Positions 11,369 to 23,566 of a stretch of DNA of 64,000 nt are shown in pieces. This DNA comes from Leptasterias polaris (taxonomy: Eukaryota; Echinodermata; Asteroidea; Forcipulatida; Asteriidae). Position numbers and translations under genes: made by a program. Positions within the stretch are counted from its first letter, which is position 1; every line of letters starts with the position of its first letter. Below the pieces are notes generated by a model. That model made no database searches. It worked only from the letters and a program-made list of their open reading frames with translations, and was not told the DNA's origin. The stretch lies in contig JAZGTN010000167.1 in NCBI GenBank assembly GCA_037783415.1, forward strand, positions 62,001-126,000. The letters run 5' to 3'.

Positions 11369-14184
11369 TGGTCTGATGTCGTGTTCTTTTAAGGGCAGGG
11401 CAGTATTTCCTTAGTAAAGGGAACCTCTATCATCAGTGAAAAGTATGGATTTGCATTTTTTTTGCTGGGTAGATTTTGTTCTTTGAGAACTTGTCTTGCT
11501 ATTTATTCTACTGCTGCGGAGGGAAAATAAAGTTTCCAGGAAACATTTCAAGGGGCACCAAGGCAATTCCAACAAGGGGGCACCAGTAGCATGGAGACGA
11601 TCGCCGCTGTTTCCTCCATCTCTGTTGCCACCACGAAATGTCGTGAAAATAAACCAGAGGCATGGGGTGCAAAGGACTAATAGCAACCGACTTTGTTGCG
11701 TCTGTGAAATACATATCATTTGTAGCCACAGCCTCTTATTCTTGAAGGTTACAGGATTGGCGAGGATAAAAATGTTTGATCATCATAATTTTATTTTAGT
11801 CTAAAAGCTTACTCAATATGAAGTTCATACTGGAACAATTTTTTTTCCCTGTGAAATATTTCTCTCTGAAATGAACAGTGTTCTAGCTACGGTGGTCGGC
11901 GCCGGGCGGGCCCGACCGGCACCGAGGATTTCCGCCCACCACTTCTGATGAAAAACACTGCTTCCGACCGGCACTAATTTCACATAAAAAAACTGCTGTA
12001 AACGTAACTATTAGTGAAGAAAAGTAGTACACTACATTCGTATTTCTGTCTTTATTCTTGTTTAAATTGCAATTGTACAGGGAACATGTTTTCAATTTGA
12101 GAAAAAATAAATAATTTTGTTGTTTTGCCGCGTGTTGTTGTCTAATGTTACGTCCACTCTCGTTCATCTGTCGAGCGCAATCAACAGATTTGCGCCGCAA
12201 CTAATTGGAGAAACTGTTGCGCAATCTGAAATTTGCGCTATGCAGAATAGGCAGCTACATGTACACTAGCGTATCGAGCACCAGTTTGCGCAATCTTCAG
12301 ATTGCGCACCGTCATGTAAACGCGTTCGCGCTGTGCTTTGAATTGTGGGTATTTTTCGCTCGGCAGATTGCATTTTTTTTTTTGACCTAAGGAAAAATAA
12401 TTTTCAGATTTGTTTTCGTTACCACAGTGGCATCTCTGCATGATACGCACGTGTTACAATGTACCTGTGTGATCGTGAGCTAGCGCTAGTGTAGCAGTCA
12501 GGATTGGGATTTAAATGGCATAATTCCACGCAGTGCTGATTCTAGGATAATTTTACATCCCTGGTGTCGGTGTCAACACTCGCTAATCGCGAGGCTCCGT
12601 TCGCTGGAATCGCTTCGCTCATTCCGCAAACAGGTCCAAGTCAGTGAAGTCACACCCAGCACTAAAATTTTTCTAGCTATAACGCTGAAAATTAAGTCAA
12701 GTATCTGACCACCAATTTTTGTTTAAGGCAATAGCTGATTTCAGTCGATACAACCATGTACATAGGTAGCTAATAAAGAACAATGTGTGAAAATGTTCTT
12801 CTGACACACCGGATGAAGCCTAAATTTTCACATCTTTGTATGGTTGATCACACAAAACATGAACACTGTCTGTGACTATTTTGTCAGCTCATTAATACAT
12901 TTAAGGTCTGAACGCAATGACGAAACATGTGATTCCATGCACACACAAACATTCCTAGTACATACCACCGCTTACAAATCATGCATGTACATGGATCTAT
13001 TTTTTTTTTTTAAGCTTCTTAACTCAAAAACACTAAGTAGAAATAATAACACAATGAGCTACATGAACTTTACAATGAGTCAACCACTGCATATGATTGA
13101 AATATTTCTTGTCATATGTTACCAGCGCCGACGACAATGTCAGAATATGACCCTTGATGTCAATGATTAGCCTATTAAACATGGAGCTGGGTGGCGTGAT
13201 GCGTGTTCGTCATGTAGTGTGTGTACACGCACACGTACACGTACACTCACCAACTCTGGATACAGCCCATCCACCAAGAATAGACTCACACAATGAACCC
13301 TTCAACAAAGGCTTTGAAAACCCTCTGTGCAAAACCGCATGTTGAATCATCTACTTTAAAGCTGGGGTGCATTATACGCTGGAATGTTTCTCATTTACAT
13401 ACAAGAAAGGAATTCTGCAAGTATTCAAGGAAATTCTTTTGGAAAGTCTCGGAGGGTTCTGAAACTGGGGCAACAGCTGATTTCTCAATGACTAATTAAA
13501 ACTAAAGTGAAAGGAATGCCATTTGATGAGACACTTTTTTTGTTAAAGTGTCAATGCATGGTTCTTAATATCAACGGTGATTATTCATTTTAGCCTTTGA
13601 GAAAAGACTCTGCTACTAGCTAGGCGTGGAAACATCAGGCCACTAACTGATTTTTGCAGTAATCATTCTCTGATGATGGTGTTTATAGCCTTGCATGCTC
13701 AGTGAGCACCTTCAGTTTTAATTAATCAATTCTTGATGCAAGGCTTCATTAACTCCCAAGATCTTGTTTGAATTAATAAAGTTAATTTCATTAGTTCTTT
13801 TTTCGGCGACATGTTATAATTGTCTCCTCAGATTTTGTCAACTCATCCCAGGGTGAGGCCATAAAAAATCAAGGTGTGTTGAATGTTCTTGCACTAATAA
13901 AAGCTGTGCAAATATTTACAGAATTCTGGGATCAGGGTTTGATTAAGTAATCTCCAAACAGTGTTTGATTCCTGAATGAACAATTAATCTGTTGAGTCGA
14001 CCAGGACTGGTACAGATAACAGCCAAGGGGTTAGCCTGTACACAAGCTTCTCTGAAACACATGGTAAAACAAATTTAAAAAAACTTAACAACATTTTTAG
14101 TTAACATCGAAGCATATTAAAAGTCACAAATAAAAATGCAAACATTTATTAGAGTTGGGTAAGTCTGAAATAATTTTAACTCAC
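11369..14184. other. No gene recognised
   Basis: The overlapping small ORFs on both strands have no recognisable domains. A GC-rich patch (11890-11930) and a CpG-containing segment at 12130-12480 (motifs such as TTGCGCAATCTGAAATTTGCG) stand out, but no promoter or exon can be assigned. If the flanking minus-strand exons are one gene, this is intron. Confidence 0.4.
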
Positions 14185-14250
14185 CTCTGACCGTCTGATA
14201 AACCCACTCGGGCCGTTCGCACATTGCCTCGGCACCTTCACTCCTTTTTC
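14185..14250 (-). CDS. 66-bp internal coding exon, unknown protein
   Basis: On the minus strand the acceptor TTTTTCTCCAG precedes 66 nt (22 codons) without a stop, followed by the donor AGAG|GTGAGTT. In phase 0 it encodes EKGVKVPRQCANGPSGFIRR plus two further residues. Both splice sites are near consensus and the exon is markedly richer in GC than its flanks. The exon at 18649-18443 ends after a complete codon, so the two join in frame. The protein is not recognised. This is the best-bounded small exon in the window. Confidence 0.65.
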
Positions 14251-14329
14251 CTGGAGAAAAATAAAATACAAGTAGATTTTTAGAAAGTGAAAACCAAATG
14301 ATATGGTTACCTTTGACAACAGCACTTAA

Positions 14330-14520
14330 CTTGTTTAAATATTTGGCAGCCGGCCCAGCTGACTGGTCGTTTCAAAAGTCCACCATCTTTTTCACTAATC
14401 CATATTTCAATTGAAACAGAGATGCTTTTAAAACACTCCACTAGCCAGCCCGGCTAGTTGGAGTTCAGTTTGACTTGTCCTTAGGTGTTCTGAACAGCCA
14501 TCACTTAACAAGGGGCCAAA
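14330..14520 (+). repeat. Dispersed repeat family B, copy 2
   Basis: Contains CCATATTTCAATTGAAACAG, AGATGCTTTTAAAACACTCC, ACTAGCCAGCCCGGCTAGTT and TTGTCCTTAGGTGTTC, in the same order as the copies at 15335 and 30940. Confidence 0.6.
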
Positions 14521-14560
14521 ATGTGAGAACCTGGCTCACTAAATCAAGGCACACTAGGGA

Positions 14561-14581
14561 GGGGGGGGGGGGGGGGGGGGG
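14561..14581 (+). repeat. Poly-G run of 21
   Basis: An uninterrupted G run. Confidence 0.9.
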
Positions 14582-15334
14582 TGATCAGTAACAAGAAGGG
14601 TCCCAAAAATAAACACAGTGTGCCACAACAGTGTGTTACAACAATGAGACAACTGGATGGGACAATGGATGACTGGATGGGGCAATCAATGAGCACCCCC
14701 TGGCAGTCATTGTCCTCTGATCTAACACCAGACAATGGCTGACCTCAACATGACAATAAGCCAACCACATGATAGATACAATGTACATCCCACATGTAAA
14801 CAATCTTGGAGTACTGTACATGTATGTGACTGTTCAACTACATGGATTGAAAATGTTAACTAGCTGAAATTGTTTACACACCGAGTACAGCATAAATCAC
14901 AGATTTGGGGAGAAGAGTACATTAATTCAAACCCGTCTTCTCAAGAAACAATCTCGAGGTGCTCTCATGTTTGCAGAGAAAGGAAAACACCCAAACTCAA
15001 CCAGCGAAACAGTGTACTTTAAAATGCATTGGCGTCATGACTCCACCATCTTGGAAGTAAAGCAATGATGAAACAACGTACGCGCGGCGCACAGAGTGTC
15101 AGTTGCCAAAGAGCAGCTTTCTTTTGACCTCTAGCCGAGGGTGCCCTACTCAAATGACCTCATGCGCATAAAGGTTTATCGTGGAACCCTAATCACATTC
15201 CAGTAGGAACTTTGCAGCATTTTCTCTCAATACAGAGGAAGGGCACTTGAAGGAAACTTATATAAAGGGGATACCAGGGCAAAAGGCAATCTAGGCAAAT
15301 GAAGGCAACAAACCCAGCAGTGAAACCCCAGCAG

Positions 15335-15830
15335 GGTTTTCCCTTAACGTTTTTAGCGACTAGCCAGTGGGACCAGTGTAGCTTGTCTAGTTTAGCTACA
15401 TGTAGTTCGTCAGCTTATGTCACTCAGTCTATATTTCATATGAAATAGGGATGCTTATCAACACTACCCCAAATCAGCCAGACCACCTCAAGAGAACTTT
15501 GACTGGTCCTTAGTTGTTTTTAACTAGCATTTGACTGGTCCTTAGTTGTTTTTAACTAGCATTTGACTGGTCCTTAGTTGTTTTTAACTAGCATTTGACT
15601 GGTCCTTAGTTGTTTTTAACTAGCATTTGACTGGTCCTTAGTTGTTTTTAACTAGCATTTGGCTGGTCCTTAGTTGTTTTTAACTAGCATTTGACTGGTC
15701 CTTAGGGACGCTTTACAACACTGGAATAGCCAGCCGGACCACTTGGAGTGAATTTTGACCGATCCTCGGGTGTTTTAAAACTGACATTTGGCCAGTGGAC
15801 CACTGTTTAAGGGAGAACGCTGTTGAGGGA
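15335..15830 (+). repeat. Dispersed repeat family B, longest copy
   Basis: It starts near CAGGGTTTTCCCTTAACG and ends near TTTAAGGGAGAACGCTG, so its ends are roughly inverted. Landmarks are ATATTTCATATGAAATAGGG, ATAGCCAGCCGGACCACTTG and TTTGGCCAGTGGACCACTG. A 32-bp interior unit is amplified in tandem at 15500-15705. It has no coding capacity and is probably a MITE-like family, class uncertain. Confidence 0.65.
15500..15705 (+). repeat. 32-bp tandem array, about 6.4 units
   Basis: The unit reads TGACTGGTCCTTAGTTGTTT followed by TTAACTAGCATT. Copies are nearly identical (one has GGCTGG for GACTGG), so the expansion is recent. The unit is an interior piece of repeat family B, seen once in the copies at 14330 and 30940. 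Confidence 0.95.
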
Positions 15831-16011
15831 GAACGCTGCCAAGACGATGTTTTGTTATGCAACTCTGAAACCTCTCTGATGCTTCAATACAATCAATAAG
15901 GAATACTATCTGACCGAAAACCTAACACCACTTCCCCAACAGCTGATAGCTCATTTCCAGACATAATGATTTAAAGGGATGAATAATCAATATAAAGTTT
16001 TCTTTGATATG

Positions 16012-16334
16012 TTTAAAGGGTGTGTACAACATTGGTAATTGCCAAAGACCTCTGTATCCACACTTGATGTGACCCACACATACATGAAATAACAAACCTG
16101 TGAAAGTTTAAGCTAAATCGGTCTTCAGAGTCATGAGAAAACAGTGAAAAACACCCTTATGTGTTTTAACCTTTTTTCAAACATCCAAATTTATCCTGAA
16201 AACTATGGCATTTCAAGCAAAACTATTTCAAGCGAAGTTTTCTACCATGACCATCTTTATACCATAGTAAGTTAGGTGCAAATCTGTGGGCATTTATATT
16301 TTCATTCTTACCAATGGTGTACACACCCTTTAAA
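16012..16334. mobile_element. MITE family C, copy 1 (TTTAAAGG ends)
   Basis: The ends are inverted: TTTAAAGGGTGTGTACAACA on the left and TTTAAAGGGTGTGTACACCA reading in from the right. The interior contains GTGAAAAACACCC and the shared CTGTGAAAGTTTAAGC. Related copies are at 23567-23942 and 55465-55801, with a degraded piece at 61840-61880. A TTAA-containing target duplication is possible, because both borders are TTTAAA. Confidence 0.75.
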
Positions 16335-17107
16335 GGTCTCAATTTTAAATACCATGCTCTAGAAACTGCCTAGAAAGTGACAGCACTGCACAATGACTTT
16401 TAAAAAATATAGGCCTATATCACAAGCAATGACATTATATATATATGATTTCTAAAGAGGGAAATAACCTAACAGAACAATCAGGGGATTGTTTATTGGT
16501 GTGGAACCACCTGATCACAAACATCAAAGCCTTCTTGGGCTGAAAGGTTTGTGTTGTCAGTCCAGGAATCGCTCTGAATGATTGTGTAATAAACAGGAAA
16601 CAAGGATATCCTTGTGGGTTCTGATCAACTGTCATCCTGTTCACTCAAACACCTCTCACTTCATGAACCAAATGCACTGCCTTCTTTTCTCAGAATCCAG
16701 ACAGAAATCTGCAAAGTTACTCCGATTTGATGACTAGAAAGTTGCCAACTACTGGGTTACTCAAAATTCCGGAAAGAATAAAAAAAGAACATGATTTGAC
16801 AAAAACCAATACGCTGGTACGATGTGGCACTGGACGAAGTAGAAAGTTTTGTCTTGCGACTGTGGGATTACGAAAACATGTACAAATGTTTGTTCCTAAA
16901 GTTTCTTACTTCAACAGCAGAAGTCAAAGCCATTTCTTATTTCTTCCTTCTAACCAAAATGATGAAATGCAACTTGTTTTAAAATTTGATGACTAATTTT
17001 GATGATTTCTTTTTGGTTTAATGCAATAAAAGAAAACATTGTTCAAATTTTATTTTTAAAGCAGTTCTTGAGAAATGAGAAATCCCAATCATTTCACCAA
17101 CTTGGTA

Positions 17108-17115
17108 GCACTCAC
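17108..17115 (+). repeat. 8-bp target site duplication, left
   Basis: GCACTCAC immediately precedes the element at 17116-17680 and is repeated exactly at 17681-17688. Confidence 0.7.
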
Positions 17116-17680
17116 GGATGTCAGACACTTCGTACCTTTACCTTTTCGTACCCGGGACACTTCGTACCTTCGAGACACTTCGTACCTTGGCAAAGCTGGT
17201 CACTTCGTACCGTCGGCCCTCTAATGTTGGGGTCCTATACCATTGGATGTCAGTAAAAATGTCATCCTAATTAACTGTTATTAACTGTTCTTTCGACAAA
17301 ACTAATTACAACTTATTTATCAATTGAATACGTTATAAGAAAAACCAAAATATTTTCTTCTTATTCGTTTTAATATTTTAGATAATTTATTATTATATAT
17401 ATTTTTTTACACAATTGTTCATTTCGACAGCAATTGTTATTTATTTAAAATAATTATTTTCAATTTAAATAAATTGATGTCTGTATAGTTGTTCAGTCAT
17501 TAAAAACATAATCAGTTCAAGGTACGAAAGGTACGAAGTGTCTTGTATGAAGGTACGAAGTGACTCGGCTCACGGTACAAAGTGTCCAGGGTACGAAGTG
17601 TCCAAAGTCACTTCGTACCTTGTAAAAGGTACGAAGTGTCCCGGGTACGAAAAGGTAAAGGTACGAAGTGTCCTGACACC
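17116..17680. mobile_element. 565-bp DNA transposon with reiterated subterminal motifs
   Basis: The ends are inverted: GGATGTCAGACACTTCGTAC on the left and GGTGTCAGGACACTTCGTAC from the right, both continuing through CTTTACCTTTTCGTACCCGG to about 45 bp. The motif GGTACGAAGTGTC and variants recurs about four times on the left (pointing one way) and about six times on the right, flanking a very A/T-rich core (17280-17520). It is bordered by identical 8-bp duplications (GCACTCAC). There is no transposase, so it is non-autonomous. GG termini with an 8-bp duplication would fit Merlin; other 8-bp-duplicating superfamilies with subterminal repeats are possible. Confidence 0.8.
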
Positions 17681-17688
17681 GCACTCAC
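17681..17688 (+). repeat. 8-bp target site duplication, right
   Basis: GCACTCAC directly follows the element at 17116-17680 and matches 17108-17115. Confidence 0.7.
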
Positions 17689-18378
17689 AGGGTATCTACA
17701 CACTTTAAAAAAGTCAAATTTAATACTTTTTAATACCCTTTTAACACTACCTTTAGCAAAATTAAAGACCAAAATCAAATGAATATTAAGCAGGGGGAAA
17801 AACAGTTATACCCGCTCACACTTAACACCTTTTGACACACAGTGTAAATTTTTGGTTCTTTACAAGCTTAAAGGTATAAAACTCATTACACGCTTCATCC
17901 GTTTTCTTTAAAGACCTCTAATTGGATAATTCAATTTAAAACTTGTTATTTTTTTATGGTTGCAAAAACCAGTTAATGGCCTGTTGTTTTCTGTCTCCGA
18001 TACGGAGACCATGCTTTTGCCAAAGCTCCTCCTGCCCGTTAGAATAAGCTCCCTGTCACACTTATAATATCATCACCCTGACAACTTCAAGAGGGAACTG
18101 AAGTCACACTTGATTACAATCGACTTCATTCATAAGTTTAATTAAACTACAATATCCATGTATTCATTTCCATTTTGTAAAATATTTTCTTTTTGTGTAG
18201 GCACCTTGATCGATTTTCTGGAGAAGTGCACATTATAAATCTATATTATTATTATTGTTTCGACCCTATACATGTAGCACAGTCTTTCTCGAAGGCCAAA
18301 TAAAAATGACTAACAATCTTTTTAAAAGGATCAACAGAAACCCTGATTCGTTAGATCTGTCCAACTGTTGATGATGTT

Positions 18379-18406
18379 CCCCCCCCCCCCCCCCCCCCCC
18401 CCCCCC
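18379..18406 (+). repeat. Poly-C run of 28
   Basis: The longest homopolymer C run seen in the window, followed by GCCCC. It lies about 40 bp downstream (in gene sense) of the splice donor of the exon at 18443-18649. Confidence 0.9.
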
Positions 18407-18442
18407 GCCCCTTGCCATTGTCTTAGACTCTTAGACTCTTAC

Positions 18443-18649
18443 CTGTAAACACTTCAAACACAACGTAGGTCTCGTCTTTAATTGACCGTCTTCCAAAAAC
18501 AATTTCTGCACCTCATTGTACGGGCTCTCGGCCCTAACTCTCTTCCCCATTATTCCAACTTTGGCTCCTCGTCGGTTTTTCTTCAGGGAGGATGTAGGTT
18601 CCTTCAGTCCGAGTAAAACACTGTCTCCGTTCTGAAACACCTCAACCAT
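18443..18649 (-). CDS. Probable first coding exon, 69 codons, unknown protein
   Basis: On the minus strand ATG at 18649 (context GTAATGG) opens 69 codons ending LCLKCLQ, followed directly by the donor TTACAG|GTAAGAG. The peptide begins MVEVFQNGDSVLLGLKEP and has a basic stretch, LKKNRRGAKVGIMGKRVR. The frame stays open about 45 nt upstream of this ATG, so the exon might be internal with an acceptor in that interval; I prefer the ATG because no strong acceptor is visible. The donor is phase 0 and joins in frame to 14250-14185. No family is recognised. Confidence 0.65.
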
Positions 18650-19119
18650 TACACTCAACTCACTGTGGGTTTCCTCTGCCAGTTGCTGGTTGCTAGCTAG
18701 CTACAACATGCAGTGTAGCAATACAGATCGTCTATTGCATCACTCATGTGGTCTCACATGTGAACCACTGGGGGAGGATGTGGGATTGATTGTACACTTA
18801 CCAACCAATGCACAGCCTATTCACTAAAATCAGCTGATTCTGTCCTCCACTCTGCTGGATGACAGCTGACCTCTCTCATGAATAATGCATGAGGTAAACC
18901 ATCAGCTGATGTTATTGTGTGCATAGACACAGCCAGGCCATGGTGATGCAATAGGGGAGGGCTTAGCCTACTTAGCTTTGATTGGTCGAGTGACACTGCA
19001 TCATTCATGAGGAAATGCTGGTTTATTTTGATGCTATTATTAGTGTCCTTGCTTGTCATTAAAAACTGGGAAGTTTGCAGCTCAAAGTAGATAAGAATTC
19101 TTATATTCACATGATTGGA

Positions 19120-19143
19120 GGGGGGGGGGGGGGGGGGGGGGGG
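19120..19143 (+). repeat. Poly-G run of 24
   Basis: An uninterrupted G run. Confidence 0.9.
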
Positions 19144-21832
19144 TGCAAGAGGGTTCTATCATAAATCTTACAAGGTTGCAATTACTTTGTCAAATGAAAT
19201 CCAGAGGGTATTTTGAGTAGGCATTTGCCATTAATCCAAGGATATTCCTGTTATGTTAAGCACAGCTATTGTATAATTTCATTGACATGAATTGAGGTAA
19301 TATGAAACTAGAATTATAGGCCCTAACCATTATATACTAATTACACGTAGGAAAATGATTTTGTAATTTCTGGTTTCACTCTTGTGTCAAGTTAATGCTG
19401 TCAAAATGTCTACAAACTGTAGTAACAAACACACCTCTCCATCCCTCCAGATTGTTTTATATACATAATACATTATGTGTGGTTGAAATTCAAATTTGAA
19501 CAGAAGCAAAGAACATGTACATTTAAGGCCAAGTATAAAACAATACGCAGTTGATCGTCCCAGGTTTAAGAGCAGAGAGAAAGATAAGGGCCTTTTCATA
19601 TTTAATTATTTTTTTCAATGAGGAAAGAGCCTGACTAAAAATTTGCTGGCTTTGTCTAAAATATGGGTAAACTCAGAGCTGCCAACATTTGCATCTTGCA
19701 ATCAGGGAGATCGTGTTCAACAATCTGGGAGATATTTAGAATGTACATTCAACATAACAGGTTGCCATATTATCAGAGAGATTTTCAAATTTGTTCATCA
19801 GAACATCGAAAAAATTGTTTGTTTTCAGGGAACTTTCTGCCGAATCATGGAGAGTTGGCAGCAGCTCTGGTAAACTAAATCAATCGTTCAAAGAATGGTG
19901 CCAAGATGAAGCAAAAATACACTGATGAAAAATGTTGTCTTTTTGGGGACAAAAATTTAATAACTAAACTTTTTGTAAAAAGGATGCGACTTCAAAATAA
20001 GAATGAGGGCAGGGATGATCAACAGGTGAGTGTTTTTTACTTGGTTAGTGTACAGGTTGAAGTCTTGTCAAATGAGAAACAGGTTTGTATTGTTAACTTC
20101 TCCACAAAATGATATGTTGCAGAGCAAAGAAAATTAAACCTGATGAATATTCACAAGCCCCTCTGTAAATATTGTTCAAGAAACATGTAGCCTATCAACA
20201 CACTTTCAGAAGGGTTGACCAGAGAACCTGATTGGTCAGTCAGCAGTATGAATATTCATCTGGGCTGATAATGGCACAACAATCATTGTTTATTCCGTTG
20301 GTCCATAGTTGGTCTTTTCTCTACGGTTGGTTACACACCACAGAGAAAGGACCCACACCATGGTCACACATGGATGGCCAGGCACCAGTGACAAGAGACC
20401 AGTTCTACCCACTTGAATGCATGACCACCACTGGTATACCAGGGGTCTGCCATGTGTCCATGCACAGTGATTTATTCCCCTATGAGACCAGGCAATTATG
20501 CAAGGTCCTGGAGTTGAACAAACTTCTTACATTGTGTGGCTCTGGGCCCAGTAAACAACTTTCTGGAGTGTGACAACTTGCGTGGTGCGACTACCTACCT
20601 GTAGGCCTACTTATTAAGTTATAGAACACTTTTGGACACAATGCACTTGTTGACATTCTTAAGGTTCTCTATAGCCATGGACTAGACAAGCTTCTCCAAC
20701 AACTGAGATCAATAGCTCTACATGGTAATGAATGATATGAAGAAGAAATCCCAGAAAAAACCAGATTTTCAAATGGCCAAGAAAGACCATGCTCAAAAAT
20801 ACAATAGCCATACATGCACACACGTGTAACGCCACCTTAAAAATATATACATCATTGCATCTTGGGGAAACCGAGTGCGGTCAACAAATAAATCAAGCTG
20901 CCAAGAGATGGGCACTATGCTGTACTTTACCATGTAACTATGCCAGGTTTCATAGTTGTGTACCCCATTGCTTCAAAACCAGCGTGTCATGAAAGTTGCC
21001 AGCAATGCTTGGACTCAAACTGAACGCAGAAGAACTTTTCTACCAGTAAAAAAAAACAAAAAACATTCCACTCGGTAAAAAGGAAGTGATGCTTGTGATG
21101 CACTGGTTCAGATGTGAGTTGGCCAAAATGTGGAAAAAGAGTGGTGGTTTTAATAACTTTTTTTTAAACAAACCATGAAAATAATTTCACGCAATGCATT
21201 ATAAATGCATACAAATTATAATTAAAACCCATACAGTTTTAGGTAGGCCCCTACATGTGTAATAAACTCCGTCAATAATTTCATGCATTGCATACATGCA
21301 TACAAATCATATTGATTAAAACCCACTGTTGTCTGGTAAACTTGTAAATGAGCACGCTTTTTTTATGTAGACCTACATGTTCACTTTACATTGAATTTAT
21401 GTAGTGTCTGTAAAATATTCCTTTTTCAGTCCCCAAACTGAAAGATAATATTCTGTGTCAATTATAAATTGCATTCACATCTCATTTGGGCACTCTTTCC
21501 TGAAATCAATTTTCAAAACTGTAACTCTTGTGGGGTGCAGCCAATGAAATAGGCCTACATATTTGATAACTTTAAATACAAAACCACAAACTAAACAAAA
21601 CATCCCCACCCCCTATCCTTTGCATGTCAGCTCCTTTGGGATGTGATTCTAAGTCATGCCCAAGAAGTCCCTCAAGAGCACCAGGCCCTCAAAGTCCAAG
21701 ATCGCGATTTATGACTTTCAGTTCCTGATCTGTACAGATATCTACATGTATGCACACTGTAGCCAGAGTGATGCATGAAAGCCAGCAAGCCTGCCTCTAA
21801 CCATAGAGCAAGGTCCTTGCTCTATGCTCTAA
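19144..21832. other. No gene recognised
   Basis: The short ORFs lack family features. A solitary end fragment of the Harbinger-like family lies at about 19512-19552 (GGCCAAGTATAAAACAATAC then CAGTTGATCGTCCC). The interval 20580-21800 is plain A/T-rich DNA with a few ACATGTA pieces. Confidence 0.4.
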
Positions 21833-23330
21833 GGCCAAGTAAAAAAATATATCAGTTGATCGTCCCCGCCCGCATCCTTTTTTGAGGCCGCATCCTTTTT
21901 TTTACTATTTATTATTTTCGATTTTTCCTAAAAAAGACAATATTTGTTTGTATTTTTAATCCACCCTTGACATAATTTAGGATTTTTAAAAATATTTTTG
22001 ATGTAAACTTACCGATATTTTAGAATTTGCAACACAAAAAAGGGGGTCGGAAAACACAAAACCGCATTTATTATGGGGCCGTCGGTAGACTGCACGCTGC
22101 ATGCAGGCTCACGTGCGTGCAAGATATACGAGCATAGCTCTATGCAACCTCGCTACCATGCATGGGAGCGTGCCGTATCGAATAGTGCTACGAGATCGAT
22201 CATCCATGGGAACGAAGTTTAGCTAGGGTTACGGTCGTCACCACTTCGACCATTGAGACAACTCGACCTGTTATCTTACGTTGTAAGTTTTGATCGAGTT
22301 GACTCGACTGTGGAGTTCTTTCAAACGTGTCGAGTTGGTCTTCATTGCCGCGTTGCTGACCCACGCATCTCGTGTGGCGTCTTCTGAATCTGGACACGGT
22401 TTTTTCAGAGTAAAATTTATCAGAGGTGAGCTGCAAGATGGTCTTTGTGTGTGTGTAATTCGCACCAAAAGCAAAATTCTTAAGCCTTGGTGCACGGTCA
22501 GTAGGGGACGAAAAACGCATGCTTGTCGATATTTTCTCGGACTATGCGTCGGGATCGGGAGACTTCGACAACGGTGTCTGACCAACCAGACTACTACTGA
22601 GTGTGCATTGTTTGTATAAGATGTAGTCAAGGAACTAGTGCAGGTGGAGCCAAACATTTTTATTTACAAATACAACTCGAAGTTCAAAAGCTCTTTTTGT
22701 TTTATTTTTTTGAACTAGCCAAACCTATGGAATCTTCAAAATGTTGTTTTTAAATATTAATTATAAAAAATAGTAAACTGCATGATGTGTCGGGTACATG
22801 ACCCACATCATTTTTATTTATTTTATTTTTTTAAATTTTTTACAAATATTTTTTTCTGGCGTGCCGGGTACATGATCCAACGTCATTTGAATTTTGTTTT
22901 CACAAGTATTTTTTCATGATCAAATCTGACTTGGTGTCTCTGATGTATTCTGCATTTTTTGTGTTTTTCTGATTGCTTGGGTGAGGTGTTACTATTTTGT
23001 TAATCCTTTGAAAAATACCTGCACACAAATAGATTTTGAGAAAGTGTATTTCTTTTCTAACTATACTTTTCCAGGTTCAGGTCAACATTGGGGAATCCAA
23101 GAACAAGTTGGATGTTTCGGCAAACCCCCCTGTTAACCTGGGTCCTCATGCAATAAATTGATATAAAGAAAGTTAGCGGTGATTTCAAACTGAAGAATTG
23201 GTGGCCTGTTTGAATTGAAATACTTGGCGGCCATCTTGGAAAAAAATAATAAATAATAAATATAAAGGCCCTCATCCTCCTCTTTTTGGAAAAATCAGGA
23301 CGATCAACTGGTATTTTTTTTTATTTGGCC
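21833..23330. mobile_element. 1.5 kb non-autonomous element with Harbinger-like ends
   Basis: The left end GGCCAAGTAAAAAAATATAT and the right end (read inwards) GGCCAAATAAAAAAAAATAC both continue into CAGTTGATCGTCC. The element is flanked by TAA at 21830-21832 and 23331-23333. A 3-bp TWA duplication with GG-starting inverted ends is typical of PIF/Harbinger. The interior holds a CpG-richer segment (22080-22580) and A/T-rich tandem pieces around 22780-22890 (CGGGTACATGA repeated), but no DDE transposase or Myb-like ORF. End fragments of the same family occur at 19512, 51738-51812 and 58004-58080. Confidence 0.7.
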
Positions 23331-23566
23331 TAACACTGCCAGGGTCAGGGTGTGGTAGCGCAGTGGAAAAGTACTGAGATAACAACGGAGTGGAAAAATA
23401 CTACAAGGAAGAGGCCTGGCTTTGGTTATTTTGTATTAGTACAACCAAACCCGTTTTATGTCAGGGTGTTCAATGGTGGGAAAGCTTCTAAATATTTGTC
23501 TTTAATAAAAATGCTTTGTAAGACTCTTAAAGAAGAAATAAAATTAAAAAAACATTCATTATTCTC

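Noticed and set aside
15500..15705. CRISPR-like repeat
   Set aside because: Units are contiguous without spacers and the context is eukaryotic, so this is a minisatellite.
22290..22619. Plus-strand ORF with a signal-peptide-like start and a GTGAGC donor
   Set aside because: There is no in-frame ATG, only an alternative start, and it lies inside the Harbinger-like element. No second splice site supports it.
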